DNA of 64,000 nt from assembly GCF_047495875.1 (NCBI RefSeq), contig NC_092459.1, positions 95,653,560-95,717,559 on the forward strand, read 5' to 3'. How positions within the stretch are numbered: position 1 is the first letter of the stretch; every line of letters begins with the position of its first letter. Shown piece after piece: positions 14,201 to 26,030 of this stretch. This DNA is from Pithys albifrons albifrons (taxonomy: Eukaryota > Chordata > Aves > Passeriformes > Thamnophilidae). The notes under the pieces were generated by a model. That model saw only the letters and a program-made list of their open reading frames with translations. It was not told the DNA's origin and did not search any database. The position numbers were made by a program, and so were the translations under genes.

Positions 14201-17200
14201 TTGCTCTGTCCAAAACGTATTTTGTTCCATGTCTGCCCTAGAAAGGATTTTCCTCCTATTCACTATAACACTGTTTTCTGTTTCACATGGGAACAAGCAC
14301 AGCCTCTTCTGCAATTTCCAAACACATCCTATAAACAGTAGGATATCATAGAGGAAAGTAATATTGCTAACAAATGCAAATATCAGAGAAGAATGTAAGG
14401 ATTAGATTAGAAAGGGTAAAAAAGGGTTAGTAATATGAAGAAGTAGAAAAATCAGAAAAAGGGTGTTCCCACCACTTCTTAAATCTGTCTTTAAATTATT
14501 TACTTGGCATTTTGACAGCTCACAATTTAAATTTTTTCATTCATCTTAATATTTAATCACAGTTTTTAATTATACTAGTAACTGGAGGCTACTTCTTAGC
14601 TCAGCAATAGCTTCATCTTCTATTAATAAATGGCACATATCCTTGGCTTTGACACTTACTTGCTGTGAGTGTTTTGGCTTTGGTAGAACATGCAGTCCAG
14701 GACACTATTATTACATCTTAAATCTCAAATCTTCTTTAGTTATCAGTACAGTGTTTCACCCTGATGATGATAACTTCGCATAAAAATATTCAGTCTTCTC
14801 TGTGGTTCTTAATGCTACTGTTGCTAAAATTACAGGAGATCAGAGAACAAGTACTTAAAAAAAATAAATCTTATTCCAAAAGACATTTTTCCACATGATT
14901 TTTCTTCTCCTTAGTGTGGAGAAGAGGTACTCTAGTACCTGAGAGCTGTGGGTTGGAAGAATGTTACATCTCTATGTGTGGCTGGCAGAGTTTGGGATAA
15001 AGGTCTTGGGTGTTTTTTGAGCTGCACACCAAATGAACTCCTTTGGTGGGGTTATAGTGCTCATGTGGCAGTGAGTTGCATTGATTTGGAGACTGCTGGG
15101 GAATATGAGCCACCGGGCATGACTTTGCCTGGGATGCAGAGGCCCTTCAGCCCAAATCCACAAGGGAACAGTAAAAGATCTGGGACTTGCTAAGCTATCT
15201 ACTCTCCCCACAGCTCTCTGAAGTCTATGTGGCTCAGTAAAGACTAGGGAATGTGGTTTATGGGTTCAGGAAAGATGACCATTTTTCCTCTGAGACTCTG
15301 AGACCAAACTCCTGTTTTTGCAGGCAGCATGACAGATAAATCTTTTTTATAAACTGGCCACCCTCTATTTTACAATGTTAAGTTTTTGTTCCCATCCTCC
15401 TTATTGGGAGATTGCTCCAGAGGTTGGCTTTTGTGCTTTTTGTGACTTCCAGCCAAAATTTATTCACAGAATAGTTCTAGTTTTACTGCCAACGTGGTTC
15501 CTTAGCTCAAAAAAGACTCTTTGAGTGATCTACACATGGCAATCAGATGTCTTCTCAGCTTTCATTTTGCCAGACTAAGTGAACTGAACTCTTCCAGTTT
15601 CCTCTGACATGATTCATCTAGAAGTCTTTACCGTTCTTCATTGGACTAACTAGTGTGGATCACCAGTGACTAGGACTAAGTGTATTTTTCCCACTGACAC
15701 TTCACCAGAGCCCATGGGCTGGTGTGCAGCACTCTGATAGCGCTTGCTGGCCAAATCTCACCTCCTATGTATTGTTGATAATAGAAAAATTAATCAGTAT
15801 AAACAAAATGGGGAATTTAACAGGATTTCTAAAAAGCTTGTTAAAACAGACCAGAAGGGTGGTGTTTATTATGTGGCACTTTTTGTTTTTATACAGTGGT
15901 AACACAAGATCAGTAACCAGAACGAAGTGGCCCACATGGGTAGTCCTCTTTGTAGGTGCATCTGGAAAGATCAGTACCACAAATATGTGATGTTTGGTGG
16001 CTTTCTGCACAAGGGGCTCTCCACTTTGGTTCTGTTCATAACATGCTAACTCTCCCCATTCACTTATTGGAGATGTTTTGGTCATAAGAATTTCTTTCTT
16101 GTCACCTGTGTCCTCAAAGCTTTTCTCAGACGCAGGTGGAACAAGGCTTTAAGCATAATTGGACCCGGAATAGTCTTAGGCAGAAGTGTAACATTTCCTG
16201 TGCCATTTATTGCTTTAAACCAGAACAGATCAACATCAAGGAAGAAGAGAAGCATCAACTTCCTTCCCAGTATATATTTGTTAGTTTACCTGTTGACCAT
16301 TAGAAAGATTCATCACAGCTACAAGATCCAACCGGGGCAATTGCATGAATTGAGCACTCTATGGCATCTGAAGAAGAAATGAGAAAAGAAACATGCATTC
16401 AGTATCCAAAAAGCAAAATGAAATGTGAGGGACGAAGAACCTGAAAGAGAAAGCAGCTAAGGACTACACCTGTTGTGTTTGGGGTTCTCACAAAAAGGCA
16501 TAAGGCAGAGGGATTAAAGGGATATTTTGTACCTTCAAAAAGGAAAGGTTCTAAAGAGCAAGGAGGATAAGAGCTGGCTACTCTTCTTTTTTTCCATTAT
16601 CCTCAGGCCACAGGCAGTGGATGTTATTTAACAACCTATAATTAAAGATGAGCAGCCTAATTACCAGTTTATACTAAAAAAAAAAAGCCAAGAGAGTCAC
16701 ACTCTTTCAAAGAATAAAATTATGAAACAATTAATTGCAAGTGAAATACCCAAAAGAGAAATTTGTTTAATATTGTAAAAAAACCATGAGTTTTGCCATT
16801 TATGGGATCCTAATTTTGACAACAGACTGCAGTAGAGAGACCAAAACTGAGAGGAAAACATTGTATGGATTCTGACTTACATTAGAAGCAGCTGTGGTAG
16901 TGTGCCGGGCTGGAGAATACTTTTGGACAAGAATGAAAGTTTTCAAAAGAAAAGAGGTGTTGGTACAGTAGATTGGACTGACAAAAAAGTAAAACAAAAT
17001 CTGACAAAACAAAAAAAACAACCCTTCAACAATTCAATTCTCACATGGAATGAATTTTAAAAATGTAATAGGAAAGTGAAATGTCAGGCCTTTGATAGAG
17101 TACTACTATTTTATCAAGAAACAAAGTATCTGTGGGAAGCTGTAGCTAAAAGGAAATAAGCATAAGCATTCTGTGCAGTGAAGAAAGTTTTTCTTGGGAA

Positions 17201-17598
17201 TTGCTCAGATAGAGCTTTATTTCAGATGACTGAATACATCCTTGAACATGAATGGGATTATTGTTTCTTATAAATTGGATATTGATACTCAGGTCAATAG
17301 GAAACCTTAAGTCAATTTGAATACAAAGAAAGAATCCCAGGTTGTGCAGTGACAGAGTCAGTTACATAATAACTATATACAAAATAAATGTAATTGCAAA
17401 TCAGCCTCTTGAAAATATAGAGTTTTACTTACTTTGCGGGAGACAGAAGCTGGACATGGGTGTGGTTTTCTCCTCACAGGGAGATTGTATAAGCTAGAAG
17501 GCCAGAAACACTTGGAGATAGAAAGAAAAAACAGATTAAAAACTTCAAACTACATGAAGATGTAGCTTGCAAAGTTAAAACTAGAAACAACTTTTCAC

Positions 17599-17612
17599 AA
17601 AAAAAAAAAAAA
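17599..17612. repeat. Poly-A homopolymer (14 A)
   Basis: There is an uninterrupted run of 14 A. It lacks an adjacent recognisable retroposon body, so I treat it as a simple repeat rather than a retroposon tail. Confidence 0.9.
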
Positions 17613-19639
17613 GAAAATTAAAATAGTTGCTACACTTGTAAAAAAACACTGAGGAAAATGTAGAACAAAAATCACAAGTGTATAATGAAAGAAACTTTCT
17701 ATCCGTGATCATGATATTCATTATATGTTTGGGATATTCTAGAAGCAAATGTCTATTGCAAAGCAAAAAAATTGCCCCGGTTCTCTCAGTGTGCATTTAT
17801 AACACAAAGAGCTAAACCACAACCTGTTAAAAATTTCTTGTCCACGGGGGAACTCCTTATGTAATGTTCTCAAGTCACCGTTTTCTAGTTCCCTTTGATA
17901 TAAATGGACATAACAGCACTTTTTCACGTCAAAGAATTAATGAAATAGAGAACACTTCACAATATTTAACACATATATGCTATTGTAATGAGGCCAGTAC
18001 ACACATCTTGCCTAGCTAAACTTAGTAGTCTGTACTAGAGAGAAAATTTATGGTAAGGACTAAAGGAATAAGTCACTTTGAATAATTGACATGCCCTACA
18101 TTTTAAATTAATGTGTGACTGTGTTTTCTCTTAGTTCATACACTGATTTTGAAAATAATGGGTAAGTGATTTCTATCATAGTTCCACTTTATCCAAACTC
18201 AAAGTGTGTACACTTTTTATCAGGTACATTTTCTTTAGTACTGAACACCCATGGAAACTTCTTAAGTGGGTAGGTTACTTCTGTGTCATTGTATGTGAGA
18301 GTCCTTTCCAGTTCCCTGGGCTCAGAAGCAGATACAGGCTGTCACTGCTATACTGGGGCTGGACCCAGGTGTGCATCAATCCCTTGTCCTTGCATCTCTC
18401 AGAACCAGGTACCATGTCAAGGGAAGCTCAAACCCAGAGCCTGAGCATGAGCCATGGCATGTTGCAGCTGGGCGTTGGTCTGAACACTGTGGAGCAGGAC
18501 CCTGGGGCATGCCAAGGCATGCATGGGAACATAAATATAGACACAGCCATAGATAACGTGAGAACTGAATGCTGTAACATTTTAGCCTCCTTTGAAGTGG
18601 ATGGGAATTTGCCTGAATAAGGTATACATAAAAGTGTTCAGTTTTTGCCTGTTCGGACATGGGTGCCAATAGAAAATGCTCTATTGCTGAAATCATAAGC
18701 AGCTAACTAAATATTTGGGGCTTAAGAATGCTCCACCCAAAGGCTTGCTGGTTAAAGCATTCACAGGGAGGTAGAAGATGAAGCCTAGATCTCCTCTGCT
18801 ATTTTGTGAATGGATTTTTCAGCTAGTGACTTGCACCAACTGGTGCCTTTGTTCTCTCTCTTTCTTCCCTCTCTTCCCTCTTTTTACTCCATCCTTGTCA
18901 AGTACTTTAAAAAGCCCACCAAAACAACATCTGGGATCTGAAGCGTGGACAGTTCCTCCCTTGACAATAAAATCCTAGACCTTGTCAGGGTATATAGCAC
19001 ACTTCCTTTCCTTAGTGTTGCTCAGTGCCTAGCTGATAGCAGTTCCTGGGAGACCACTGTGAGTTCTTCTCATTCCTCTTGTGAGTGACTGACTTGCCCC
19101 ATACAGGGAACTCAGATTCTAGCTTTGGTCTGCATCTGTTGTGTTTAACTAAAGCTCAGTGCACCCATGCAGAGCATAGTGACCATTAAATCCCTATGTT
19201 TATTAAACCCAAAACCCAGAAGAGCTGAGGTCAATTCACAAGAGATAATGACCAAAGCTTGGCTGACTTTATTTAGCAATGTAAATAAAATGTATTGTAT
19301 CAATACACAGTATGAGATGTGAATCTGGACTGGAAGAAAGTTGCCCTTGTCCTCCCTTATGGAAGGCAGCTGACCATGTAATTCCTTTCACAAGCTGGTG
19401 ACCTGCAGCCTCCATCTTGATATTATACATTCTGTAACATTAAGTAAATATGGTCTAAGGAACATAAAGTTACAGACTTTACTACTGCAGCATCTGGTAT
19501 GTCAGTATGTGTGTAGTAAGCAGCCTAAAGAACACTTATGGTAACATAAGAAGTCCCATGCTGCGGGTCAGTAAGTCACACATTTCCATGTCAGTAGTCT
19601 GTTCAGCTAGGTGATAGCTCTTTTTTTTTTATTATGCAT

Positions 19640-20340
19640 TACAGTACTGTATAAACAAGTTCACTAAACTATTGATATTTATTTCATTTTTATAAGCCCC
19701 CTATGATATACTAATATATTTTTGCTAATATTACAGTAATAATTAGAGCTTATAACTAGTGTGTAAATGCAGTATATGTAGATAATATGGATGCCTTGTA
19801 TGTGCAATTAGTGTTTTGAAGGATGCATTCCCATTAGTTCATCAGTAATTGTTACATACATACAGCTTTAATGTTATTTAAGAGAAACTTCAAATATGTT
19901 GTGTTTTTCCATATATAGCTTGCTGTTAAATATTCTACACAGCAGCTACTCTGCTTATGTTCTTCCCTAAGTGGTCGTTTTGAATGGTTAGCAATTCAGC
20001 ACTTATTGACAGGTCGCTTTCTTATCTAAAAATAGGGGAATGTGAGGATCCTTGTACACAGCAGGTAGTCAAGTAATAATGAAAGTGATTGATGATAAAA
20101 AGCTTGCTTTCTACTCTCCTGTCATCAACAACCTGTTGAGATCAAGAGAACATTGGGATTGAAATTAATCTTCCTTGAGTTTTCTAAACAGTCAACTGAT
20201 AGGAGATTTCTTTGATCTCATTCAGTTGAAACTGATTAATTCTGTTAATTACTCTGTTTGAACTGAATTAGCAGGAATTTTCTGCATGTTTGCAGCATCC
20301 TTGATAGTTTGTCTTCTTGCATGCCAAACAAATAAACTTG
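19640..20340. promoter_or_regulatory. Candidate conserved non-coding element (possible enhancer)
   Basis: This block has no coding potential and no recognisable repeat, but is dense in short words bound by developmental transcription factors. There is TGACAG (MEIS/TGIF type) at 20,007-20,012, TGATTGAT (PBX/HOX type) at 20,086-20,093 and TTAATTA (homeodomain core) at 20,245-20,251. AT-rich sequence yields homeodomain cores by chance, so this is a suggestion from composition and texture only. Its position about 10 kb upstream of the KCNK2 CpG island would suit a distal regulatory element. Confidence 0.25.
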
Positions 20341-23300
20341 GTAAAGAATTTGAAGAGAAGTGATGCCAATGTAATGTTTGCTGACTAAGACTGATGATGA
20401 CTATCAGTGATAAATATCTGTTGAAATGATCAGATATAATTTGTTTCTGTACTTGGGTTTTTCATTGAAACTGTCATTGGTTAAATACATAAACAGTCCT
20501 TGGAGCAGAAACTCATACCTTCTACTGCCAAATAAATGCATAATCACTATGCTGGGAGCATTTTCTCTCCTTCTTCTTCTGTCCTTTCCCCACCTCATGA
20601 ATCCTGAATTCTACAGGAAGAACTGGAATTATATTAGAGTGGTTTAATGCCTGCTGGATCACATATTGTCATAAACCTAGAGAGGTAGCTCAAGTTTCAT
20701 GCCATCTCCTTATTCCTTGATGCCTGCTGAGAAGGTTCCGATTAACATTATTAGGAGGGGACTAACCTCCTACCTGGAGTCTGTTTTTTTTCCAGTTAGC
20801 AGACTGAATCTTACAAGCTGGAGGTGATACTTGGGGTGTTTTAGACTGTATAAATAGACTGACATGCATTGAAGGATTTGCTGCATACTGGGGACATGGC
20901 TGTTTAAGGTTTGCCAGCCATCCTGAAATCTGTCTTTGCTCTGCCTAGATTTCAGACAAAAAGAAAATTAATTTATTATGCTAAAATGTTAACATTTAAA
21001 AAAATAATAATCAGTGACTTTTTCTGGAGAGAGGTATGAGGAACAGAACAATAGAACTCGTAGCCATATCTTACTGTAGTTAGGCTTCAAGGTGATTTGC
21101 GTTTCCCATGTAGTTAGTAGGTACTTAAACCAAAATAATTTCCAAAATAATTACCAGAGCTCTCTGGTTCTGCAATCCAGTTTTCTTGCATCCTGTCTGA
21201 CACAAGCTAGTCTCTGTTCCATAAAGGTGCCCTTCTGTGGCACTGTAGCTCAGCTGGAAGTCAGCAGCTAGCTGACTGGAGAAACACTTTATGCAATAGG
21301 ATGGCAAAACGTAATGACACGCTCAGTATTTGCTCTGGGGGTAAACAAGTCATTTACCTGTTTTCAGTAAAATTTTTCTGTTGATGGCAAGGGAGGTTAA
21401 ACTTTCTAAGCACCCATGTGAGTATATTACTGTTTATAACACTCATGTGGAGAACCTATTTTTCGTAAGTATGTATGTGAGAACAGCAAATACAGCTCAG
21501 TAATATTTCCTAGAGATCAGATAAAATTACAGGACAATGCAGTCCTGTAATGTGTTAGTCCACTAGTGTATTAGGATCAGTGATTTCTAAGCATGGCTTG
21601 CTTCAACTGGGGGAGTCCCAGTGATAGGCTCTCTCCAGAAAGTTAAAATATGTGGATTTAAATGCCTTCATGCAGAAGAAATAGTCTTTTTTGCCTTATA
21701 CTGAGTCTTCCAGTCATTGCACTCTTATGTAAAATCTGGTGGAGGTTTTTCTTTTATTTATGTTTTAAAAGAAAGTGGTAACCATCTCTACCTTTCGCAT
21801 AAAGTTTGTTCTGCTAGCCTTCAAGAAAAGCTAAGTAAACTCCCCTTAGGAGAAGTAAGGAAGGCTTATGTTCTGGACCAATTGGGCATAAGATGCCATT
21901 AATGTTGAGCAGTATAGTGGGAAGCATGTTTGTGTTCAGAAACAGAAAGCTTGTTAAAAAGCACCAGTAATGAAAACTGAACCACATAGAAATTAAAATA
22001 AATAACTCTTTTGGGATCACTATTTTGCGTGTAGACACCTCTGCCCAGGTCAAATGCCATGTCTGTCCCCTGTGCAAAAAACCTGAAGTAGCTGTCAAAG
22101 AGGTAATTCCAGAATGGGAGGCAACACATACATGCCATGAGAGTACCATATTTGAGTCACTTTGCCTGCTGCGAGGTCAGAGTTACCAGTTTGAGTGTGC
22201 TGCTATAAGGACCATACCTGCCCTGCCTTCAGCAGCCAGCAGTACTTTGGTCTTAAGCTGCATAGTCTTATGCATGCGACAGCTTGCTCTGAATTCCCAC
22301 ATAGCTCCTTGTGGGGGTTCTGCTGTGATGTACAGGGATATCCCAAATCCTTCACATCTGGATTACACGCAGATTTGCTAGCAGGATGCAGGACCTACTC
22401 CCTGTGAGCCTGTAAGTTGGTAATAAGGGATATTTCCCCCTCAAATGTACTTTACTAGTTAGAGTATTGTGATCAAAGCTGACTTTCCAAAATATTCTAG
22501 GCAATTTTTGTGAATAAGAAAAGTCATCAGATCTTCTCTCTAAAATAAATTGCCAATGAGTGCCCAAGAATCTGGTGCAAATGTTCAGCCTGAGGCTTCC
22601 TTACCCACTGCTTTTGCTGTATTTCTTTCATTCAGAAACTCTTGCTGTATAAAGCCTTAGGTATTTTTTTTGAATAGTAATCCCCTTAATATCCGAAGTC
22701 ATTATTAGAGAGAACATGAAAAGCTAGGAAAGCAATAATTTCTTGTTGGTTTCTCTATGGCTTTTCTATTAACTTTTTCTTGGCAATCATGTTCATTAAT
22801 TTGATACATTCCCATTTTTAAAAGCAAAAACAACAACAAAAATCACAGACAGTTTACATAACTTGTTATAGAGGGTCACTTATGCCATAACCGTTGCCAA
22901 TATATATAATTTAGGAAAAAATAATTGTATGTATTGAAGAGTAGCTTTTACACTAATATAATTATATTTTTACAATTTTATTTTACCCATTTAAGTGATA
23001 GGACAATTGGTCTTTTTGGGCAAATGATTATAAAATTATTAACCTGCTGAGAATTTTAGAAATAGAACAGCCTGCATGTCCAGGCTGCTAAAATGTCATG
23101 GAAATTTTATAATACTAATTTTAGCTGTTTTATTTGAAGGGATTATACAAAATAACTTTCTCACCAGTCACAGCCCTAAGTGCATCTGGTTCTATTTGGT
23201 GCCTGGGGTACTACATCTGGGGTATATTTGTATTTTCTGTGCAAAGAGGAAAATGTAGGCCACCCCCTATATTTTGTACCTATATTTTCCTTGGAGCTGG

Positions 23301-25282
23301 AGACCAGCTTATACCATTCCCTCTACCAATTGAAAATGAAACAGAAAACTGTACGAAACTGTGACTCAGTTTCCTTGCATGCTTAACATCAGTGCAGGAC
23401 ACAACTGAGAAACTTTATTTCTAACAAAAATATATAGATTAAAAGACACTTCAAAGCCAAAAAGATTAGTATGAACCTGTAGCCTGTTCTCCTGCCAACA
23501 CAGTCCATAGCTGCCAGTCAAAGATTAAACCACCAAGCCCTGAATTTCAAGATCTACACTTTAAAGAAGATAGAAGGAATGTCTTCAGGGGTGGAAATGT
23601 TGAGCAATGCCAATGCACAATGCATCTGAATGGCAGCAATATATGCTTCTTGCTGTCCAAGTTCCTTAAGAAAACTGGGCTCTGTTCACCCAGTTTCCAG
23701 CCTTCATGGTGTTAGTGGCATCTTTATCACAGCAGACAGAGCAAGCCTTAGACTAAACTATCAAATAAAAAAAACCCGACTACCAAATGCTTTTTTTCTC
23801 TAAAAAAACTGTAGCATCCTTTCCAGACATATTCCTATGTAGATGAACATGCAGAGATTGCCAGAAAACAGTCTCTTGTGCATATTTGAAAATAACTCAC
23901 AGATTTCATTACACTTTCTGTTATGGCTAAAGCCAGGTAGAGCAACTCTGGTAGTTTTAAAACATAGATGATACTTAATGTTCTCTTTTTTCATCTCCTT
24001 GTTTGTATTTTTTATTTCTGCTAGCAAGTTCTTTCATTATCCTTGCATGATATTTCTTTAGTATTTCCTTGGCTATTTTCTCTTGTCTTTGGTTACTTTT
24101 GTTTCTTCCAAATCTTATTTGTAGGTTAGTCTCAAAGAAAAGCACTAATGCTATTTCAGGTGATTTCCAGTGTCTTCTGTCTGTATTTTATTTGATTTAC
24201 AGATTGTTTTGTGATAGGTCTGTGTCACTAATTCCAGAGTTCCCTATAATGTGGACATAGTACTTTACAAATACAAAAATCAAGTCCTCAGTTCCTCAAG
24301 ACATATTTTAAAAGTAAGCACCTCCTTAGTTACTCAAGCAAAACTGCCTGTAGATTCAGCACAAACTTTGGCCAGTCTTGTGAGGCCTGAGGCATGCAGT
24401 CTTATATGTATGTTCTTTTTCTTTTAAAATACTCCCTGCTTTATCCCAGTCTGCAACAACAATACAGATCTTAGGTTTCCATCTTGTAAGTTATTCAGTA
24501 GCACCATGAAAATCAGCTTCATGATTGCTACTAGTGCGCGTGGACAGACAGACAAGAAATCTAGATATTCCCTTTGACAGTCTCTTGTTTTGAAGAGACC
24601 ACAACTGCATAAATAAAAAACAAATTACAAACCAGCAATTTTGTAGAATATTTTGATGATTACAGAAAAGCATTTTGTAATATCCCAAACCACTACTAGC
24701 TGTCCCTCAAGGAGATCAGTAATTCAAAGTAATAGTAATTTTTTTCCACACATAAATAATCCATAATAAAGTTGACATATGGCAATTCACATTTATCATT
24801 GATGACAATGGCATTGACAGTCAGTTATAATCGTTGTTTCTGAAGCTGTCCAAGCATAATAGATTTGTGAAAACAAATATGAAAAAGCGGTAGCAGAACA
24901 TGTGATAAATAAATCCCATTAGGTCCAGTAACACGATACTGGCAGGGAGGAAACCCAATGGGAGATCTGCAAGTCAGTAAAGAAAAATACACATTCACAA
25001 TATTAATTACAACAGTGAATACTGTATGGGTTCTAAAATAACTTCCCACTTGCTCTAAGTGGATAAAGAGATAAGAATTACTAGTGAGGGAAAGAATTAG
25101 AACCTAATTAAAACTGACAACTGAGCTGTATGAAAATAGATGGGCACATGTAAACATTTTTTCTAGTAATTGATGAGGTTAGAAACAATGGCTTTTCTGC
25201 TGAATAAATAATTTGTCACACTGTAGAACAGGCACTCATGGTAGATATAATATCTTGGTAGTGAGGTAAAACTCATTAATAC

Positions 25283-26030
25283 TGCGTGGTGAAGTTGACA
25301 AGCTGGAGGGAAGGAATGTCACCCTGAGGCACCTTGACACGCTTGAGAGGTGAGCTGATGCACACCTCAGGGAGTTCAACAAAGCCAAGTGCAAGGTGTG
25401 ACACCTGGGTCACAGCAATCCCAGGCACATGTTGGGCAAAGAATTGATTTAAAGTACCCCTGAGGAGAAGGACTTGGAGATGATGGTTGATGTAAAACTC
25501 AACATGAGCCAGCAGTGTGTGCTCACAGCCCAGAAAGCCAATGGAATTCTGAGCTGCATGAAAAAGGGTGTGGCCAGCAGATTGAAGGTGATTCTCCTCC
25601 TCTACTCTGCTCTTGTGAGACCCCACCCAGAACACTGTGTACAGTTCTCCTGTCCACATCATCAGGACATGGAACTGTTGCAGTAAGTACAGAGGAGTCC
25701 ACGAAGTTGATTAGGGGAATGGAGCACCGTCCCTGTGAAGACAAGCTGAGAAAGCTGGGGCTGTTCGGCCTGGAGAAGGTTGCATGGAGACCTCACAGCA
25801 GCATTCCAGTGTCTGAAAGGGGCCTACAGGGAAGCCAGAGAGGGACTCTTCATCAGCAAACCTAGTGACAGGACAAGGAGTAATGGGTACAAACTGAAAG
25901 AGGGGAAATTTAGGCTAGATATTAGGAAGATATTTTTCACTGTGGAGGTGGTTAGACAGTGGAATAGCTTGCCCAGGGAGATTGTGGATGGCCCAGCCCT
26001 GGTGGTGTTCAAGGCCAGGTTGGATAAGGT
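25283..26030 (+). mobile_element. CR1 LINE fragment lacking its 3' tail
   Basis: This is a longer CR1 piece in sense orientation. It covers the C-terminal region of ORF2 in broken frames: ANGILSCMKKGVASRLKVIL, then ALVRPHPEHCVQFSCPH, KLRKLGLFGLEKVAWRPH, SDRTRSNGYKLKEGKFRLDI and VVRQWNSLPREIVDGPA. Stops and frameshifts are present (for example the TAA at 25,684-25,686), so it is inactive. The match fades at about 26,030, just after the FKARLDK segment. The 3' untranslated region and octamer tail, present in the copy at 10.6-11.2 kb, are missing here. The left boundary is approximate. Confidence 0.92.

Larger units (their letters stand above)
11215..25282. other. Non-coding region between two CR1 fragments
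   Basis: No exon or RNA gene was recognised. Open frames are short, overlap on opposite strands and lack family motifs. The longest (138 codons at 18,204-18,620, +) lies in a locally GC-richer patch and has an overlapping antisense frame, as expected by chance. A possible conserved non-coding block lies at about 19,640-20,340 and is listed separately. There are several A/T homopolymers, including 14 A at 17,599-17,612. Confidence 0.6.

Noticed and set aside
18204..18620. 138-codon open frame on the + strand
   Set aside because: It has no recognisable motif or signal and overlaps a 106-codon antisense frame in a locally GC-richer patch. A chance frame is the simplest reading.
20597..20647. 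MNPEFYRKNW... frame, considered as an alternative KCNK2 first exon because one mammalian leader starts M-N-P
   Set aside because: The similarity stops after three residues, and there is no suitable donor with one leftover base.
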